From contig CALIUG010000149.1 in the NCBI GenBank assembly GCA_938048755.1, positions 1 to 42,077 of the forward strand: a stretch of DNA of 42,077 bases, read 5' to 3'. Below the pieces are notes generated by a model. It worked only from the letters and a program-made list of their open reading frames with translations, was not told where the DNA came from and ran no database searches. This DNA comes from an uncultured Alphaproteobacteria bacterium. GTDB taxonomy: Bacteria > Pseudomonadota > Alphaproteobacteria > SP197. Below are positions 17,268 through 26,737 of the stretch, piece after piece (position 1 is the stretch's first letter; every line of letters begins with the position of its first letter). A program made the position numbers and the translations under genes.

Positions 17268-18655
17268 TGTCGGGTAACCTCGCAGCCATCGCCTATCTCG
17301 TTGCAGCGGTCTGTTTCATCCTGGCGCTGAAGGGCCTTTCCTCGCCCACGACGTCGCGACGCGGCAACATGATCGGTATCGTGGGCATGGTGATTGCCGT
17401 CGCCACGACCGTCGCCGACCCCACGGTGGTTTCCTACACCTGGATCATCGGCGGGCTTGTCCTGGGCGGTGCCATCGGCGTTGTCATTGCGCTCAAGATC
17501 CAGATGACCGCCATGCCGCAACTGGTCGCGGCCTTTCACAGCCTGGTCGGCATGGCCGCCGTGCTGGTTGCCGCATCGGCCTACTACGCGCCGGAGGCAT
17601 ACGGCATCCTGGGCGAAGACGGCATGATCAAGACCACCAGTTCGATCGAGATGATCCTGGGCATGGCGATCGGCGCGATCACCTTCTCGGGCTCGGTCAT
17701 TGCCTTTGCCAAGCTTCAGGGCCTTGTTTCCGGCGCACCGGTCGTGTTCCCGGGTCAGCATCTGCTCAACCTGGCACTGGGTATCGTGATCTTCGGCGTG
17801 GGCGCCTGGTTCGTGACGGGCCAGACCGAGATCGCCTTCCTGGCGGTCGCTGCCCTTGCCTTCCTCATCGGCATCACGCTCATCATCCCCATTGGCGGGG
17901 CCGACATGCCGGTCGTGGTCTCGATGCTCAACAGCTATTCGGGCTGGGCCGCTGCCGGTATCGGCTTCACGCTGGAGAACGAACTTCTCATCATCACCGG
18001 TGCGCTGGTCGGCTCGTCGGGCGCAATCCTGTCCTACATCATGTGCAAGGCGATGAACCGTTCGTTCATCAGCGTCATCCTGGGCGGGTTCGGTGCCGAA
18101 GCAGGGGTCATGGCCGACCTTGGCGACCGTAACGTCAAGCAGGGCAGCGCCGATGACGCTGCCTTCATCATGCAGAACGCGCGCAAGGTCATCATCGTGC
18201 CGGGCTACGGCATGGCTGTGGCCCAGGCCCAGCACGCGGTGCGTGAAATGGCCGAGATGCTCAAGGAGGAGGGCGTCGACGTTTCCTATGCCATCCATCC
18301 TGTTGCCGGGCGCATGCCTGGCCACATGAATGTCCTGCTGGCCGAAGCAAACGTGCCCTATGACGAGGTCTTCGAACTCGAGGAAATCAACAGCCAGTTC
18401 GCCACGGCCGATGTTGCCTTCGTGATCGGTGCCAACGACGTCTGCAACCCGCTCGCCAAGACCGATCCGGCCAGCCCTATCGCGGGCATGCCGGTGCTTG
18501 ATGCGGAGAAGTCCGGCACGGTGCTGGTCGTCAAACGTTCGCTGTCGCCGGGTTATGCGGGCATCGACAATCCGCTGTTCTATCGCGACAACACCATGAT
18601 GCTCTTCGCCGACGCAAAGAAGATGGTCGAAGACATCGTCAAGGCACTGGACTGA
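17264..18655 (+). CDS. pntB: NAD(P) transhydrogenase subunit beta
   Basis: 'HSLVGMAAVLVA', 'GADMPVVVSMLNSYSGWAAAGIGFTL', 'IVPGYGMAVAQAQHAVREM', 'HPVAGRMPGHMNVLLAEANVPYDEV'. Confidence 0.97.
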   Translation: MMSGNLAAIAYLVAAVCFILALKGLSSPTTSRRGNMIGIVGMVIAVATTVADPTVVSYTWIIGGLVLGGAIGVVIALKIQMTAMPQLVAAFHSLVGMAAVLVAASAYYAPEAYGILGEDGMIKTTSSIEMILGMAIGAITFSGSVIAFAKLQGLVSGAPVVFPGQHLLNLALGIVIFGVGAWFVTGQTEIAFLAVAALAFLIGITLIIPIGGADMPVVVSMLNSYSGWAAAGIGFTLENELLIITGALVGSSGAILSYIMCKAMNRSFISVILGGFGAEAGVMADLGDRNVKQGSADDAAFIMQNARKVIIVPGYGMAVAQAQHAVREMAEMLKEEGVDVSYAIHPVAGRMPGHMNVLLAEANVPYDEVFELEEINSQFATADVAFVIGANDVCNPLAKTDPASPIAGMPVLDAEKSGTVLVVKRSLSPGYAGIDNPLFYRDNTMMLFADAKKMVEDIVKALD

Positions 18656-18731
18656 TACGTACCTGACGAATTTAGTGGGTTTGTTGCCAGGCTTGGTTCT
18701 ATCGTTTCGGTGGAACCAGGGATGATCCGCA

Positions 18732-20105
18732 ATGCCGCAAGCAAGACCCGCGCTTGAGCACCTTGCCGAGTGGGCAAGCTCGGTTTCCGGCGATGACCTG
18801 AAAGCCGGCCACGCACGCGCGGCCGATGCCATCCTTGACACGCTGGCCTGCATGGTCTCCGGCCAGGACTCCGATTCAACCACCATGGCGCTGGCCGCTG
18901 TGGGGCGCTGGGGCGAGGGGACCGCAACGGTTGTCGGCCTTGACCGCCAGCTTCCCGCGCCGTTTGCTGCCCTGGTCAATGCCGCCTCGGGCCATTGCCA
19001 GGACTGGGACGATCACGAACTTCCCGGTCAGACCCATCCCAGCGTCGTTCTGGTGCCTGCCGTGCTGGCGCTGGGTGAGGAGCGCAGGCTGAGCGGTGCT
19101 GCCGTGCTGGACGCCTACATCGTCGGTCTGGAAGCGATCATCCGCATCGGGGAAGCCTGCGGCATCTCGCTCTACGGCCGCGGCTGGCATGCAACCTCGA
19201 CCATTGGTGCGGTCGGCGCGGCGGCGGCCTGCGCCCGGTTACTGGGCCTCGACAGCGCGGCAACGGCCCATGCGCTGGGCCTTTCCGTCAGCATGGCCTC
19301 GGGTTTCATCAACCAGTTCGGCACATCGGCCAAGCATCTGCACTGCGGCCTGGCGGCAAAGGCCGGCATCACAGCAGCAGGGTTTGCCGAGGCCGGCTTT
19401 GATGCTTCCCATGAGGGATTTGACGGCACTTTCAGCTTGCTCACGCGCATGGCGCATGATGATGCGCCGGGGTTTGATGGGTTTGCGGACAGGCTGGGCA
19501 AACCTCTCGCCATCATCGAGCACGGAGTCGTCGTCAAGCGTTACCCCAGTTGTGGCTGCACCCAGCGCATCATGGACGGTGTGGAAGCGCTGCGCGACCA
19601 ACATGGGTTCACGGCTGAGGACGTGGTTTCCGTCATCGGTCGCCTGCCGGCCGAATACATGGCGGTTCTGCAATACGAGCGGCCGGAGAATGCCGCGCAG
19701 GCCAGATTCTGCGTGGAGTACTGTGTTGCCGCTCAGCTGTTGGATGGAGCCTTGTCGCCAGCGCACTTTTCACCCGAGTCACTTCAGCGCCAAGACCTTA
19801 TGGCCATGATGCCACGCATCACTAAGGCGGAACTTTGCCAGGCCGATGGACCGACCTATTCCGCGGTGGGGCTGGCAGACGAGATAGTCGAGATAGTCCT
19901 GAAAGACGGGCGCGCACTGCGCATTGTTGTGCGTGATCCCGTCGGTGCGCCGACACGGCCCATGAGCCCTGCGGCCTTTGAAGCCAAGGCTCGGCTCTGC
20001 TTCTCTGGCACACTGCAGGATACCGATCAGGATGCCGTCATCGCGCTCTGCGGTGATCTGATGCGCTGCGATCAAATCGCAGAACTGATGCGGCTGGTGG
20101 CCTGA
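18732..20105 (+). CDS. MmgE/PrpD family protein (2-methylcitrate dehydratase-like)
   Basis: 'DTLACMVSG', 'NAASGHCQDWDDH', 'HATSTIGAVGAAAACARLLGLD', 'KRYPSCGCTQRIMDG'. Confidence 0.9.
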   Translation: MPQARPALEHLAEWASSVSGDDLKAGHARAADAILDTLACMVSGQDSDSTTMALAAVGRWGEGTATVVGLDRQLPAPFAALVNAASGHCQDWDDHELPGQTHPSVVLVPAVLALGEERRLSGAAVLDAYIVGLEAIIRIGEACGISLYGRGWHATSTIGAVGAAAACARLLGLDSAATAHALGLSVSMASGFINQFGTSAKHLHCGLAAKAGITAAGFAEAGFDASHEGFDGTFSLLTRMAHDDAPGFDGFADRLGKPLAIIEHGVVVKRYPSCGCTQRIMDGVEALRDQHGFTAEDVVSVIGRLPAEYMAVLQYERPENAAQARFCVEYCVAAQLLDGALSPAHFSPESLQRQDLMAMMPRITKAELCQADGPTYSAVGLADEIVEIVLKDGRALRIVVRDPVGAPTRPMSPAAFEAKARLCFSGTLQDTDQDAVIALCGDLMRCDQIAELMRLVA

Positions 20106-20113
20106 CCAACGGC

Positions 20114-20142
20114 AAAAGCCGCCGCTCTTCACGAACGACGGC
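20114..20142 (-). terminator. Rho-independent terminator for rpsU
   Basis: On the minus strand: GCCGTCGT-loop-GCGGCGGC (two G:U pairs) followed by TTTT, about 30 nt after the rpsU stop. Confidence 0.6.
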
Positions 20143-20173
20143 CCTGACCAACGTGTAGAACTTCAGGCGAAGG

Positions 20174-20386
20174 TTATTCCCCGCCGCCCTCACGCTGAGC
20201 GCGCTTGCGCGCCAGCTTGCGTGCACGGCGCACGGCTTCAGCGCGCTCGCGCTTCTTCTTCTCCGAGGGCTTCTCGAAGTGGCGGCGCAGCTTCATTTCA
20301 CGGTAAACACCTTCACGCTGCAGCTTCTTTTTCAGCGCGCGAAGAGCCTGATCGACATTGTTGTCGCGTACGGTGACCTGGACGAT
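20174..20386 (-). CDS. rpsU: 30S ribosomal protein bS21, apparent AUC start
   Basis: '[61 protein letters not shown]'; SD AAGGAG at 20399-20394, 7 nt before ATC at 20386. Confidence 0.9.
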   Translation of the reverse strand: MVQVTVRDNNVDQALRALKKKLQREGVYREMKLRRHFEKPSEKKKRERAEAVRRARKLARKRAQREGGGE

Positions 20387-20407
20387 GGTCCTTCTCCTTA
20401 AAGTCCT

Positions 20408-20429
20408 GGCAGCCGCCGGGCGGCCTGCC
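20408..20429 (-). promoter_or_regulatory. GC-rich hairpin immediately 5' of the rpsU Shine-Dalgarno
   Basis: GGCAGGCCGCCCGGCGGCTGCC on the minus strand; one-base-bulge inverted repeat about 8 nt upstream of AAGGAG. Confidence 0.5.
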
Positions 20430-20589
20430 TGCTGATCGATTCGTTCCCGAAGGGAGGCGGCTGATAACACAGGCCCGTGTCCAAGGGAAGCATTGCGGCC
20501 CTGAATCTGCGCCGAACCGGCACTTTTCGCTGCATCCAACGCAGGCTAGGGTGCGTAAACATATCTATGGCCATGGAGCGCGACAGGCA

Positions 20590-21471
20590 ATGACCTTCAA
20601 GATCGGCGAAATCTCGATTGATCGCATCGAGGAATCCTGTGACATCGGCAGTCTGCCGCATGTCGATTTCCCTGATGCGACGCCAGAGGCCCTGGCTCCC
20701 TACATGGACTGGCTCAAGCCCTATGCCATCGATCCGGTCAGCGGCGGCACGATCATGCCGGTGCAATCCTATCTGGTCAGGACGCGCCACCACACGATCC
20801 TGCTCGATACCTGTGTCGGCCATAACAAGAACCACAAGGACTATCCCGACTGGAATCAGCGCACCGACTACCGACTGATCGAGGACCTGGCTGCCGCAGG
20901 CGTAGCCCCCGAAGACATCGATTTTGTGCTCTGCAGCCATCTCCATCTCGATCATGCCGGCTGGAACACCAGGCTGATCGACGGACGTTGGGTCCCGACC
21001 TTTCCCAATGCGCGCTACCTGTTCTGCCAGGAAGAGCTCGATTTTGCCGAGAAAGAGGGTGCCAAGGGTGACACTGTCTATGCCGAAAGCGTGCATCCCG
21101 TGCTGGAGGCCGGGCAGGGACAGATTGTTGCCATGGACTTTGCGCTGGATGACAGCATCTGGCTGGAGCCTACGGCTGGCCATACGCCGGGCCATGTGGC
21201 GACACACATTACCGATGCGGGACAGCGGGCGGTGATGGCCGGAGATCTGATCCATCATCCCTTCCAGCTTCCCCATCCCGAATGGAGCCCTGTTTATGAC
21301 TGGGATCCCGTGATGGGCGCCAAGACCCGCCGCCGTTTCCTGGAATCGGTGGCAGAAACCAACATTCTGGTCATGACCCAGCACTTTCCAGCGCCTTCTT
21401 CGGGGCAGGTGTTCTCCCGGGGCAACGGCTTTGGCATGCGTTACCACGGCTGCGACATGGTGCACGGCTGA
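20590..21471 (+). CDS. MBL-fold metallo-hydrolase
   Basis: 'LCSHLHLDHAGWNT' (HxHxDH), 'EPTAGHTPGHVATHI', 'VMAGDLIHHP'. Confidence 0.93.
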   Translation: MTFKIGEISIDRIEESCDIGSLPHVDFPDATPEALAPYMDWLKPYAIDPVSGGTIMPVQSYLVRTRHHTILLDTCVGHNKNHKDYPDWNQRTDYRLIEDLAAAGVAPEDIDFVLCSHLHLDHAGWNTRLIDGRWVPTFPNARYLFCQEELDFAEKEGAKGDTVYAESVHPVLEAGQGQIVAMDFALDDSIWLEPTAGHTPGHVATHITDAGQRAVMAGDLIHHPFQLPHPEWSPVYDWDPVMGAKTRRRFLESVAETNILVMTQHFPAPSSGQVFSRGNGFGMRYHGCDMVHG

Positions 21472-21986
21472 TGCCCATCCTGAAGATTGCCAGAATGGGC
21501 CATCCGGTTCTGCAGCGCAGGGCTGAGGAGGTCGCCGACCCCACCGCGCCCGGTGTCGCCCGGCTCGTCTCGGACATGATCGCAACGATGCACGATGCCA
21601 ATGGCAGGGGGCTTGCGGCGCCACAGGTTCACGTGCCCTTGCGGGTTGTGGTTTTCATTACGCCTGATGACCCCGAACACGAAGGTGTCACTGCCATCGT
21701 CAATCCCGTTCTGGAGTTGTTGACCGAGGAGCGGGTCGATGGTTGGGAGGGTTGCCTCTCCGTGCCGGGGCTTCAGGGGGTCGTCCCACGCGCGCCCAAG
21801 GTTCGTTACACCGGCGTAACCCCCGACGGCAAAGAGATCGACCGCACCGTCGAGGGGTTCCATGCCGTCGTGGTGCAGCACGAGTTTGATCATCTCGACG
21901 GGATTCTCTATCCCCAGCGCATGACCGATCTGAACAAGCTGATCTTCGAGAGTGAATCGCGCTGGTTTGCTCCCCAAGAGGCCTGA
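21471..21986 (+). CDS. def: Peptide deformylase
   Basis: 'GRGLAAPQV', 'EGCLSVPG', 'QHEFDHLDG'; 1-nt overlap with the upstream stop. Confidence 0.95.
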   Translation: MPILKIARMGHPVLQRRAEEVADPTAPGVARLVSDMIATMHDANGRGLAAPQVHVPLRVVVFITPDDPEHEGVTAIVNPVLELLTEERVDGWEGCLSVPGLQGVVPRAPKVRYTGVTPDGKEIDRTVEGFHAVVVQHEFDHLDGILYPQRMTDLNKLIFESESRWFAPQEA

Positions 21987-21994
21987 GAGGGACC

Positions 21995-22690
21995 ATGAAT
22001 CAACCGTCCAGAACCCCACGACGCGATCGCGATCGGCTGCGCCTTCTGGAAGCCACGTTGCCGCATGTCAGCTTCGACGGCTGGACGCTGGCAGCCATGC
22101 GGGCCGGCGCTGCTGACATCGATCTGGATCCGGCTGACCTGGTGCGCCTGTTCCCCGATGGCCCCGACGAACTGATACGCCTGTTCATGGAAGACGCCGA
22201 TGCCCGGATGGATGAGGAACTGACGCGCCGAGACCTTGGCAACATGCGTATTCGTGATCGTATTGCCACGGCCGTCAGAGTGCGGCTGGAGCAGCAGATG
22301 CCTCACCGCGAAGCCATTCGCCGCGCGCTTGCCCTGCAGGTCCTGCCCCAGAACGGGCCCGGTGGATTGCGCGCGCTTTATCGCACCGTGGACCTCATGT
22401 GGCGGGCTGCTGGTGACACATCAACTGACTTTAACTTCTATACAAAACGTCTTTTGTTATCAGGTGTTTATACCGCAACTCTAATGTTTTGGATAAATGA
22501 CAAATCCGACGATTGCGAGGCGACCTGGTCGTTCCTCGACCGGCGCATCGGCAACGTCATGCAAATCGAGAAGGCAAAGGCCAGAGCCAAGCGATGGTTG
22601 CCTGATCCCGATGAACTTGTGCGCCGTGTGGTCCGGCGTCAGCGCGGCGGCCAGGCAGGCCCGTTCAGCGCTTCGGAAAAACCCGGTTGA
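21995..22690 (+). CDS. COQ9 family protein (ubiquinone biosynthesis)
   Basis: C-terminal signature 'TDFNFYTKRLLLSGVYTATLMFWINDKSDDCEATWSFLDRRI'. Confidence 0.92.
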   Translation: MNQPSRTPRRDRDRLRLLEATLPHVSFDGWTLAAMRAGAADIDLDPADLVRLFPDGPDELIRLFMEDADARMDEELTRRDLGNMRIRDRIATAVRVRLEQQMPHREAIRRALALQVLPQNGPGGLRALYRTVDLMWRAAGDTSTDFNFYTKRLLLSGVYTATLMFWINDKSDDCEATWSFLDRRIGNVMQIEKAKARAKRWLPDPDELVRRVVRRQRGGQAGPFSASEKPG

Positions 22691-23750
22691 CGTGACCCAT
22701 CTTGCGACCGGGCCTGGCTTCGGCCTTGCCGTAGAGATGCAGCTTGGCGTTGTCTTCGGCCAGTACGTCTGCCCAGTGGTCGATGTCGTCACCCAGAAGG
22801 TTGGTCATCACGGCATTGCTGTGGCGTGAGGCGTCGCCCAGGGGCACGCCCGCAACGGCGCGGATGAACTGTTCGAACTGGCTGGCATGGCAGGCATCCA
22901 TGGTCCAGTGCCCGGAATTGTGGGGCCGTGCCGCCAGCTCGTTGACCAGAAGTTCCCCGCTGCGTGTCACGAAGAGTTCCACGGCCAGAAGGCCCGCCAT
23001 ATCGAGGGCACCGGCCAGGGTCGAGGCAATCTCCTTTGCCCGCATCGACAGATCCTCGTTGATCGGGGCCGGGGCGTGGGTTTCGGCCAGAATATGGTTG
23101 CGGTGGATGTTCCACACGACATCAAAGGCCGCGGTGCTGCCGTCCATGCCACGGGCAACGATGGCCGAGACTTCGCGTTCGAAATCGACAAACCCTTCCA
23201 GGATCGCATCCTGACCGTTCAAGGCGGCAAAGGCTTCGCCGGCGCTGTCATCCGCCCCGATCATGACCTGTCCCTTGCCGTCATAGCCCATGGTTGCTGT
23301 TTTCAGCACGGCAGGGCGGCCCAGAGCCTTGAGCGCGGTTTCGAGGTCCGCAAGGCTTGCCACTGAGCGATAGGGAGCGGTGCCGATGCCCAGGCTGTTG
23401 ATGAAGTCCTTTTCGGTCACGCGGTGCTGGGTTGTCTCCAGGCAACGCCAGTGCGGTCGAACCGGCGTTACGGCACCCATGCGGGCGAACGAGGCGGTCG
23501 GCAGGTTCTCGAATTCATAGGTGATGACGTCGACACTGGCAGCAAACCGGTCGAGCGCTTCGGTGTCCTCGTAGGGCGCGACCGTGGCCTCGGCACTGAC
23601 CTGTGCGGCAGGACTGTCCTGATCGGGGCAGAAGATATGGCAGCGATAACCCATGGCAGCCGCAGACAGCGCCGCCATGCGGCCCAGTTGCCCACCACCG
23701 ACAATGCCGATGGTTCCGCCTGGCGGAATGATTCTGCCGTTGTCCGACAT
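22665..23750 (-). CDS. purK: 5-(carboxyamino)imidazole ribonucleotide synthase
   Basis: 'IGIVGGGQLGRMAALSAAAMGY', 'ELLVNELAARPHNSGHWTMDACHASQFEQFIRA'; start MSDNGRII. Confidence 0.95.
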   Translation of the reverse strand: MSDNGRIIPPGGTIGIVGGGQLGRMAALSAAAMGYRCHIFCPDQDSPAAQVSAEATVAPYEDTEALDRFAASVDVITYEFENLPTASFARMGAVTPVRPHWRCLETTQHRVTEKDFINSLGIGTAPYRSVASLADLETALKALGRPAVLKTATMGYDGKGQVMIGADDSAGEAFAALNGQDAILEGFVDFEREVSAIVARGMDGSTAAFDVVWNIHRNHILAETHAPAPINEDLSMRAKEIASTLAGALDMAGLLAVELFVTRSGELLVNELAARPHNSGHWTMDACHASQFEQFIRAVAGVPLGDASRHSNAVMTNLLGDDIDHWADVLAEDNAKLHLYGKAEARPGRKMGHVNRVFPKR

Positions 23751-23754
23751 GAGA

Positions 23755-24258
23755 TCAGGCGTCGTCGCTGGGCGCTTCGGCCACAGATGCGGTGAGATTG
23801 GCCCGATAGGCGTCCAGAGCCTTTGCCACGTCGGCATCGCCCAGCGCCACGATGGCCGCTGCCAGAAGCGCTGCGTTTGTGGCGCCGGCCTTGCCGATGG
23901 CCAGCGTGCCGACGGGAATGCCGGCCGGCATCTGGACGATGGAGAGCAGGCTGTCCATGCCGCTCAGGGCCTTGCTTTCAACTGGCACCCCAAGCACCGG
24001 AACGGGGGTCTTCGAAGCCGTCATGCCCGGCAGGTGTGCTGATCCACCAGCTCCCGCGATGATTGCCTGCAGGCCGCGCTCGCGGGCGCTCTCGGCATAG
24101 GCGAACATGCGGTCGGGCGTGCGGTGCGCCGAGACGATGCGGACTTCGTGGGCAACGCCCAATCCGTCCAGGGTTTCGGCTGCGTGGCGCATGGTTTCCC
24201 AGTCGGACTGGCTGCCCATGATGATGCCGACGACGGCTTGCGGCATGGTTTTCTCCAA
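23755..24258 (-). CDS. purE: 5-(carboxyamino)imidazole ribonucleotide mutase
   Basis: '[16 protein letters not shown]', '[18 protein letters not shown]', '[15 protein letters not shown]'. Confidence 0.97.
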   Translation of the reverse strand: MEKTMPQAVVGIIMGSQSDWETMRHAAETLDGLGVAHEVRIVSAHRTPDRMFAYAESARERGLQAIIAGAGGSAHLPGMTASKTPVPVLGVPVESKALSGMDSLLSIVQMPAGIPVGTLAIGKAGATNAALLAAAIVALGDADVAKALDAYRANLTASVAEAPSDDA

Positions 24259-24416
24259 GGCGAAAAAAGGCGGCCATCATGATGGCCGACATGGGGATAC
24301 ACAAGCGCCATGATGCATCTGGCAGAATTTGCCAGAGATGGCACGTGAATTGCCTGTTTCTGCGGTTAAGTCAGGTGTGTAACGCGGTTGTTTGCAGCCG
24401 ACCGCAGGCGGGGAAG

Positions 24417-25181
24417 ATGGCCACGCAAAGAGCGCAGAGCGTAACAGAAGACGCAACGCATGGGGTGCCGGGTATGTCGATACCTGCTGGTGCCCAATCT
24501 GATTCGGCATCCAAGAATGTGAACGCCGAGGATTTCTCCGACAATATTGGCCAGGCGATCGGCATTCCGGCGGCGGAAGTGTCGACGAATGTACGTTCCG
24601 CCATAGTACGCCTGCTCGACGAACTTGAGCGATTGCGCCTGGAACTGGGTGAAACCCGCTCGCGCATTGAGTATCTCGAACGCCTTGCTGATCAGGATGC
24701 GCTGGCAACAGTCGCCAATCGCCGCGCCTTCATGCGTGAACTGGGCCGCTCGATTGCCTATTCTGCGCGGCACAACGTTCCCAGTGCCGTAGTCTATTTT
24801 GACCTCAACAAGATGAAGCAGATCAACGACAAGTATGGCCATGCCCGTGGCGATGCTGCTCTGCTGCATGTCGCCAATACCCTACTGAAACGGGTCCGCA
24901 ATTCCGAGCTGATCGGACGTCTGGGCGGCGACGAGTTCGGCCTGATCATGCCCAATTCCGACGAGGAGGGCGCCATGGCCAAGGCCACACGGATCGTTGA
25001 GGAAATCTGCACGACACCGATCATGGCAGAGGGGCGGCCTGTGGTGGTTGATGGTCAGCATATCTTCGTTTCGGTGTCTTATGGCGTGCATAGTTTCGTG
25101 AAGGGCGATGACGCGACCAGTGCGCTGGCCAAGGCCGACAAGGCGATGTACGTCCATAAACGGCGCGGCGCTGCGGCCTGA
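24417..25181 (+). CDS. GGDEF-domain diguanylate cyclase
   Basis: 'DALATVANRRAFMREL', 'YFDLNKMKQINDKYGHARGDAAL', 'LIGRLGGDEFGLIMP'; start uncertain (track ORF opens at 24279). Confidence 0.93.
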   Translation: MATQRAQSVTEDATHGVPGMSIPAGAQSDSASKNVNAEDFSDNIGQAIGIPAAEVSTNVRSAIVRLLDELERLRLELGETRSRIEYLERLADQDALATVANRRAFMRELGRSIAYSARHNVPSAVVYFDLNKMKQINDKYGHARGDAALLHVANTLLKRVRNSELIGRLGGDEFGLIMPNSDEEGAMAKATRIVEEICTTPIMAEGRPVVVDGQHIFVSVSYGVHSFVKGDDATSALAKADKAMYVHKRRGAAA

Positions 25182-25300
25182 CGCGCAATTCGGGCCCGAT
25201 GCCGGGTTGCACCTTGATCCCTCACTCCCGATACTGAGATTTCTGCTGGCGGGGCATCGTGCTGCCGTCGCCACCGCCGATGTATGGGAGTTGCCGCATC

Positions 25301-25846
25301 ATGAGTGCCTTCTGGTCCTTCACGCTCGAAGTCTATGGACGCCAGGGCGTTCAACCCTCGGTCATCCATCTGCAGGATGACCGCGGTGCTGATGTCAATC
25401 TGCTGCTTTATGCCATGTGGACGGCCAGCCTTGGTCTCCCGGTCTTTGACCGTGCGCGTGCGCAGGAACTTGCCGATGCGGTCGAGGCCTGGCGCGATAC
25501 GGCCATCGAGCCGTTGCGTGCCGTACGCACAGCCCTGCGTGGCGGTGTGGCACATGCGCCAGAGGACGAGACCGAAGCCCTGCGCAAACAGGTGCTGAAG
25601 CTGGAGATCGAGGCCGAGCGGGTCGAACAGGTCATCATCGAATCCGCAACACCGGATGCAGAAGGCAGGGATGCCGGTGCGGCCAGCCCTGACGACGTTG
25701 CCGCCAATCTGGCTTCCGTCATGGCCCTGAACGATTCCCCACTGAGCGGTGCCAACCGTGACGCCCTGCGCGCCATCGTGATCGCTGCCTGCCCGGGTGC
25801 CGACGATGCTGCGGTGGATCAGGCGATGGAGGCTAGGCTGTCCTGA
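25301..25846 (+). CDS. TIGR02444-like family protein
   Basis: 'FWSFTLEVYGRQGVQPSVIHLQDDRGADVNLLLYAMW' N-terminus. Confidence 0.8.
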   Translation: MSAFWSFTLEVYGRQGVQPSVIHLQDDRGADVNLLLYAMWTASLGLPVFDRARAQELADAVEAWRDTAIEPLRAVRTALRGGVAHAPEDETEALRKQVLKLEIEAERVEQVIIESATPDAEGRDAGAASPDDVAANLASVMALNDSPLSGANRDALRAIVIAACPGADDAAVDQAMEARLS

Positions 25847-26441
25847 TCCTGTCAGATTTTTTCCGGTTCTGACGCAGGGTGTCCCATCTCTGAACAATGT
25901 CTGTGTCTATCTGGAACAGGTCAAGCAGCCTTCCCACGGTCTGATCGACGATTTCATCCACAGTCGCCGGCTTTGTATAAAATGCCGGAACAGGCGGCGC
26001 GACAATCGCACCCATTTCCGAGACGGCAACCATGGTTTTCAGGTGCCCGGTATGGAGCGGTGTCTCGCGCAGGCACAGCACCAGCTTGCGGCGCTCCTTG
26101 AGCACCACATCGGCCGCACGGGTCAGCAGGTTCGATGTGACCCCGGTTGCGATTTCCGACATGGAGCGCACGGAACAGGGCACGACGACCATGCCCATCG
26201 TTCGGAAGGAACCGCTGGAAACGGCCGCACCAAGATCTCCCACGGGATAGACAACATCGGCCAGCTTGTGCACGTGGGCGGGTTTCAGGTCGGTTTCATA
26301 GGCCAGCGTCAACTCGGCCGTCTTTGTCATGACCAGATGGCTTTCCACCGGCGTATCACGCAGCGCCTCGAGCAATCGCACGCCAAGGATGACGCCGGAG
26401 GCACCACTTATCCCGATGATCAGTCGTTCTGGAGTCGCCAT
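25833..26441 (-). CDS. ubiX: UbiX-family flavin prenyltransferase
   Basis: 'IIGISGASGVILGVRLLEAL', 'MVVVPCSVRSMSEIATG', 'RRKLVLCLRETPLHTGHLKTM'. Confidence 0.95.
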   Translation of the reverse strand: MATPERLIIGISGASGVILGVRLLEALRDTPVESHLVMTKTAELTLAYETDLKPAHVHKLADVVYPVGDLGAAVSSGSFRTMGMVVVPCSVRSMSEIATGVTSNLLTRAADVVLKERRKLVLCLRETPLHTGHLKTMVAVSEMGAIVAPPVPAFYTKPATVDEIVDQTVGRLLDLFQIDTDIVQRWDTLRQNRKKSDRIRTA

Positions 26442-26553
26442 GACGGCTTTGCCTACCTATATTGATTCCTTAACCGGACGTTCGCCGGCATGTTGCCGAC
26501 GGAACGTACCGGGATTGTCTGGCTCACGGAGTGACCATAATCCGGAGGTATCT

Positions 26554-26733
26554 ATGAACGAAACCGTTGATTTGGCAAAACTCGAAGCGCGCCACACCGC
26601 CCTCGAGAATGAAATCGACAGGGAACTTCATCGTCCGCTGCCTGATCAGGCTCACATTACCGAACTCAAACGCGAAAAGCTCAGGGTCAAGGAAGAGATG
26701 GCCCTCTTGTCGGGCGAACTTGCGGTAGCCTGA
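26554..26733 (+). CDS. YdcH/DUF465 family small protein
   Basis: 59-aa coiled-coil-like protein 'LEARHTALENEIDRELHRPLPDQAHITELKREKLRVKEEM'; CCGGAGG upstream of ATG. Confidence 0.85.
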   Translation: MNETVDLAKLEARHTALENEIDRELHRPLPDQAHITELKREKLRVKEEMALLSGELAVA

Positions 26734-26737
26734 ACCG

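Noticed and set aside
17021-18979. 652-aa antisense ORF over pntAB/pntB
   Set aside because: Sits opposite well-conserved transhydrogenase genes; composition (D/H/R-rich, low-complexity) is typical of antisense ORFs in high-GC DNA
20398-21624. 408-aa minus-strand ORF opposite the MBL-fold gene
   Set aside because: Antisense shadow; MBL motifs on the plus strand are decisive
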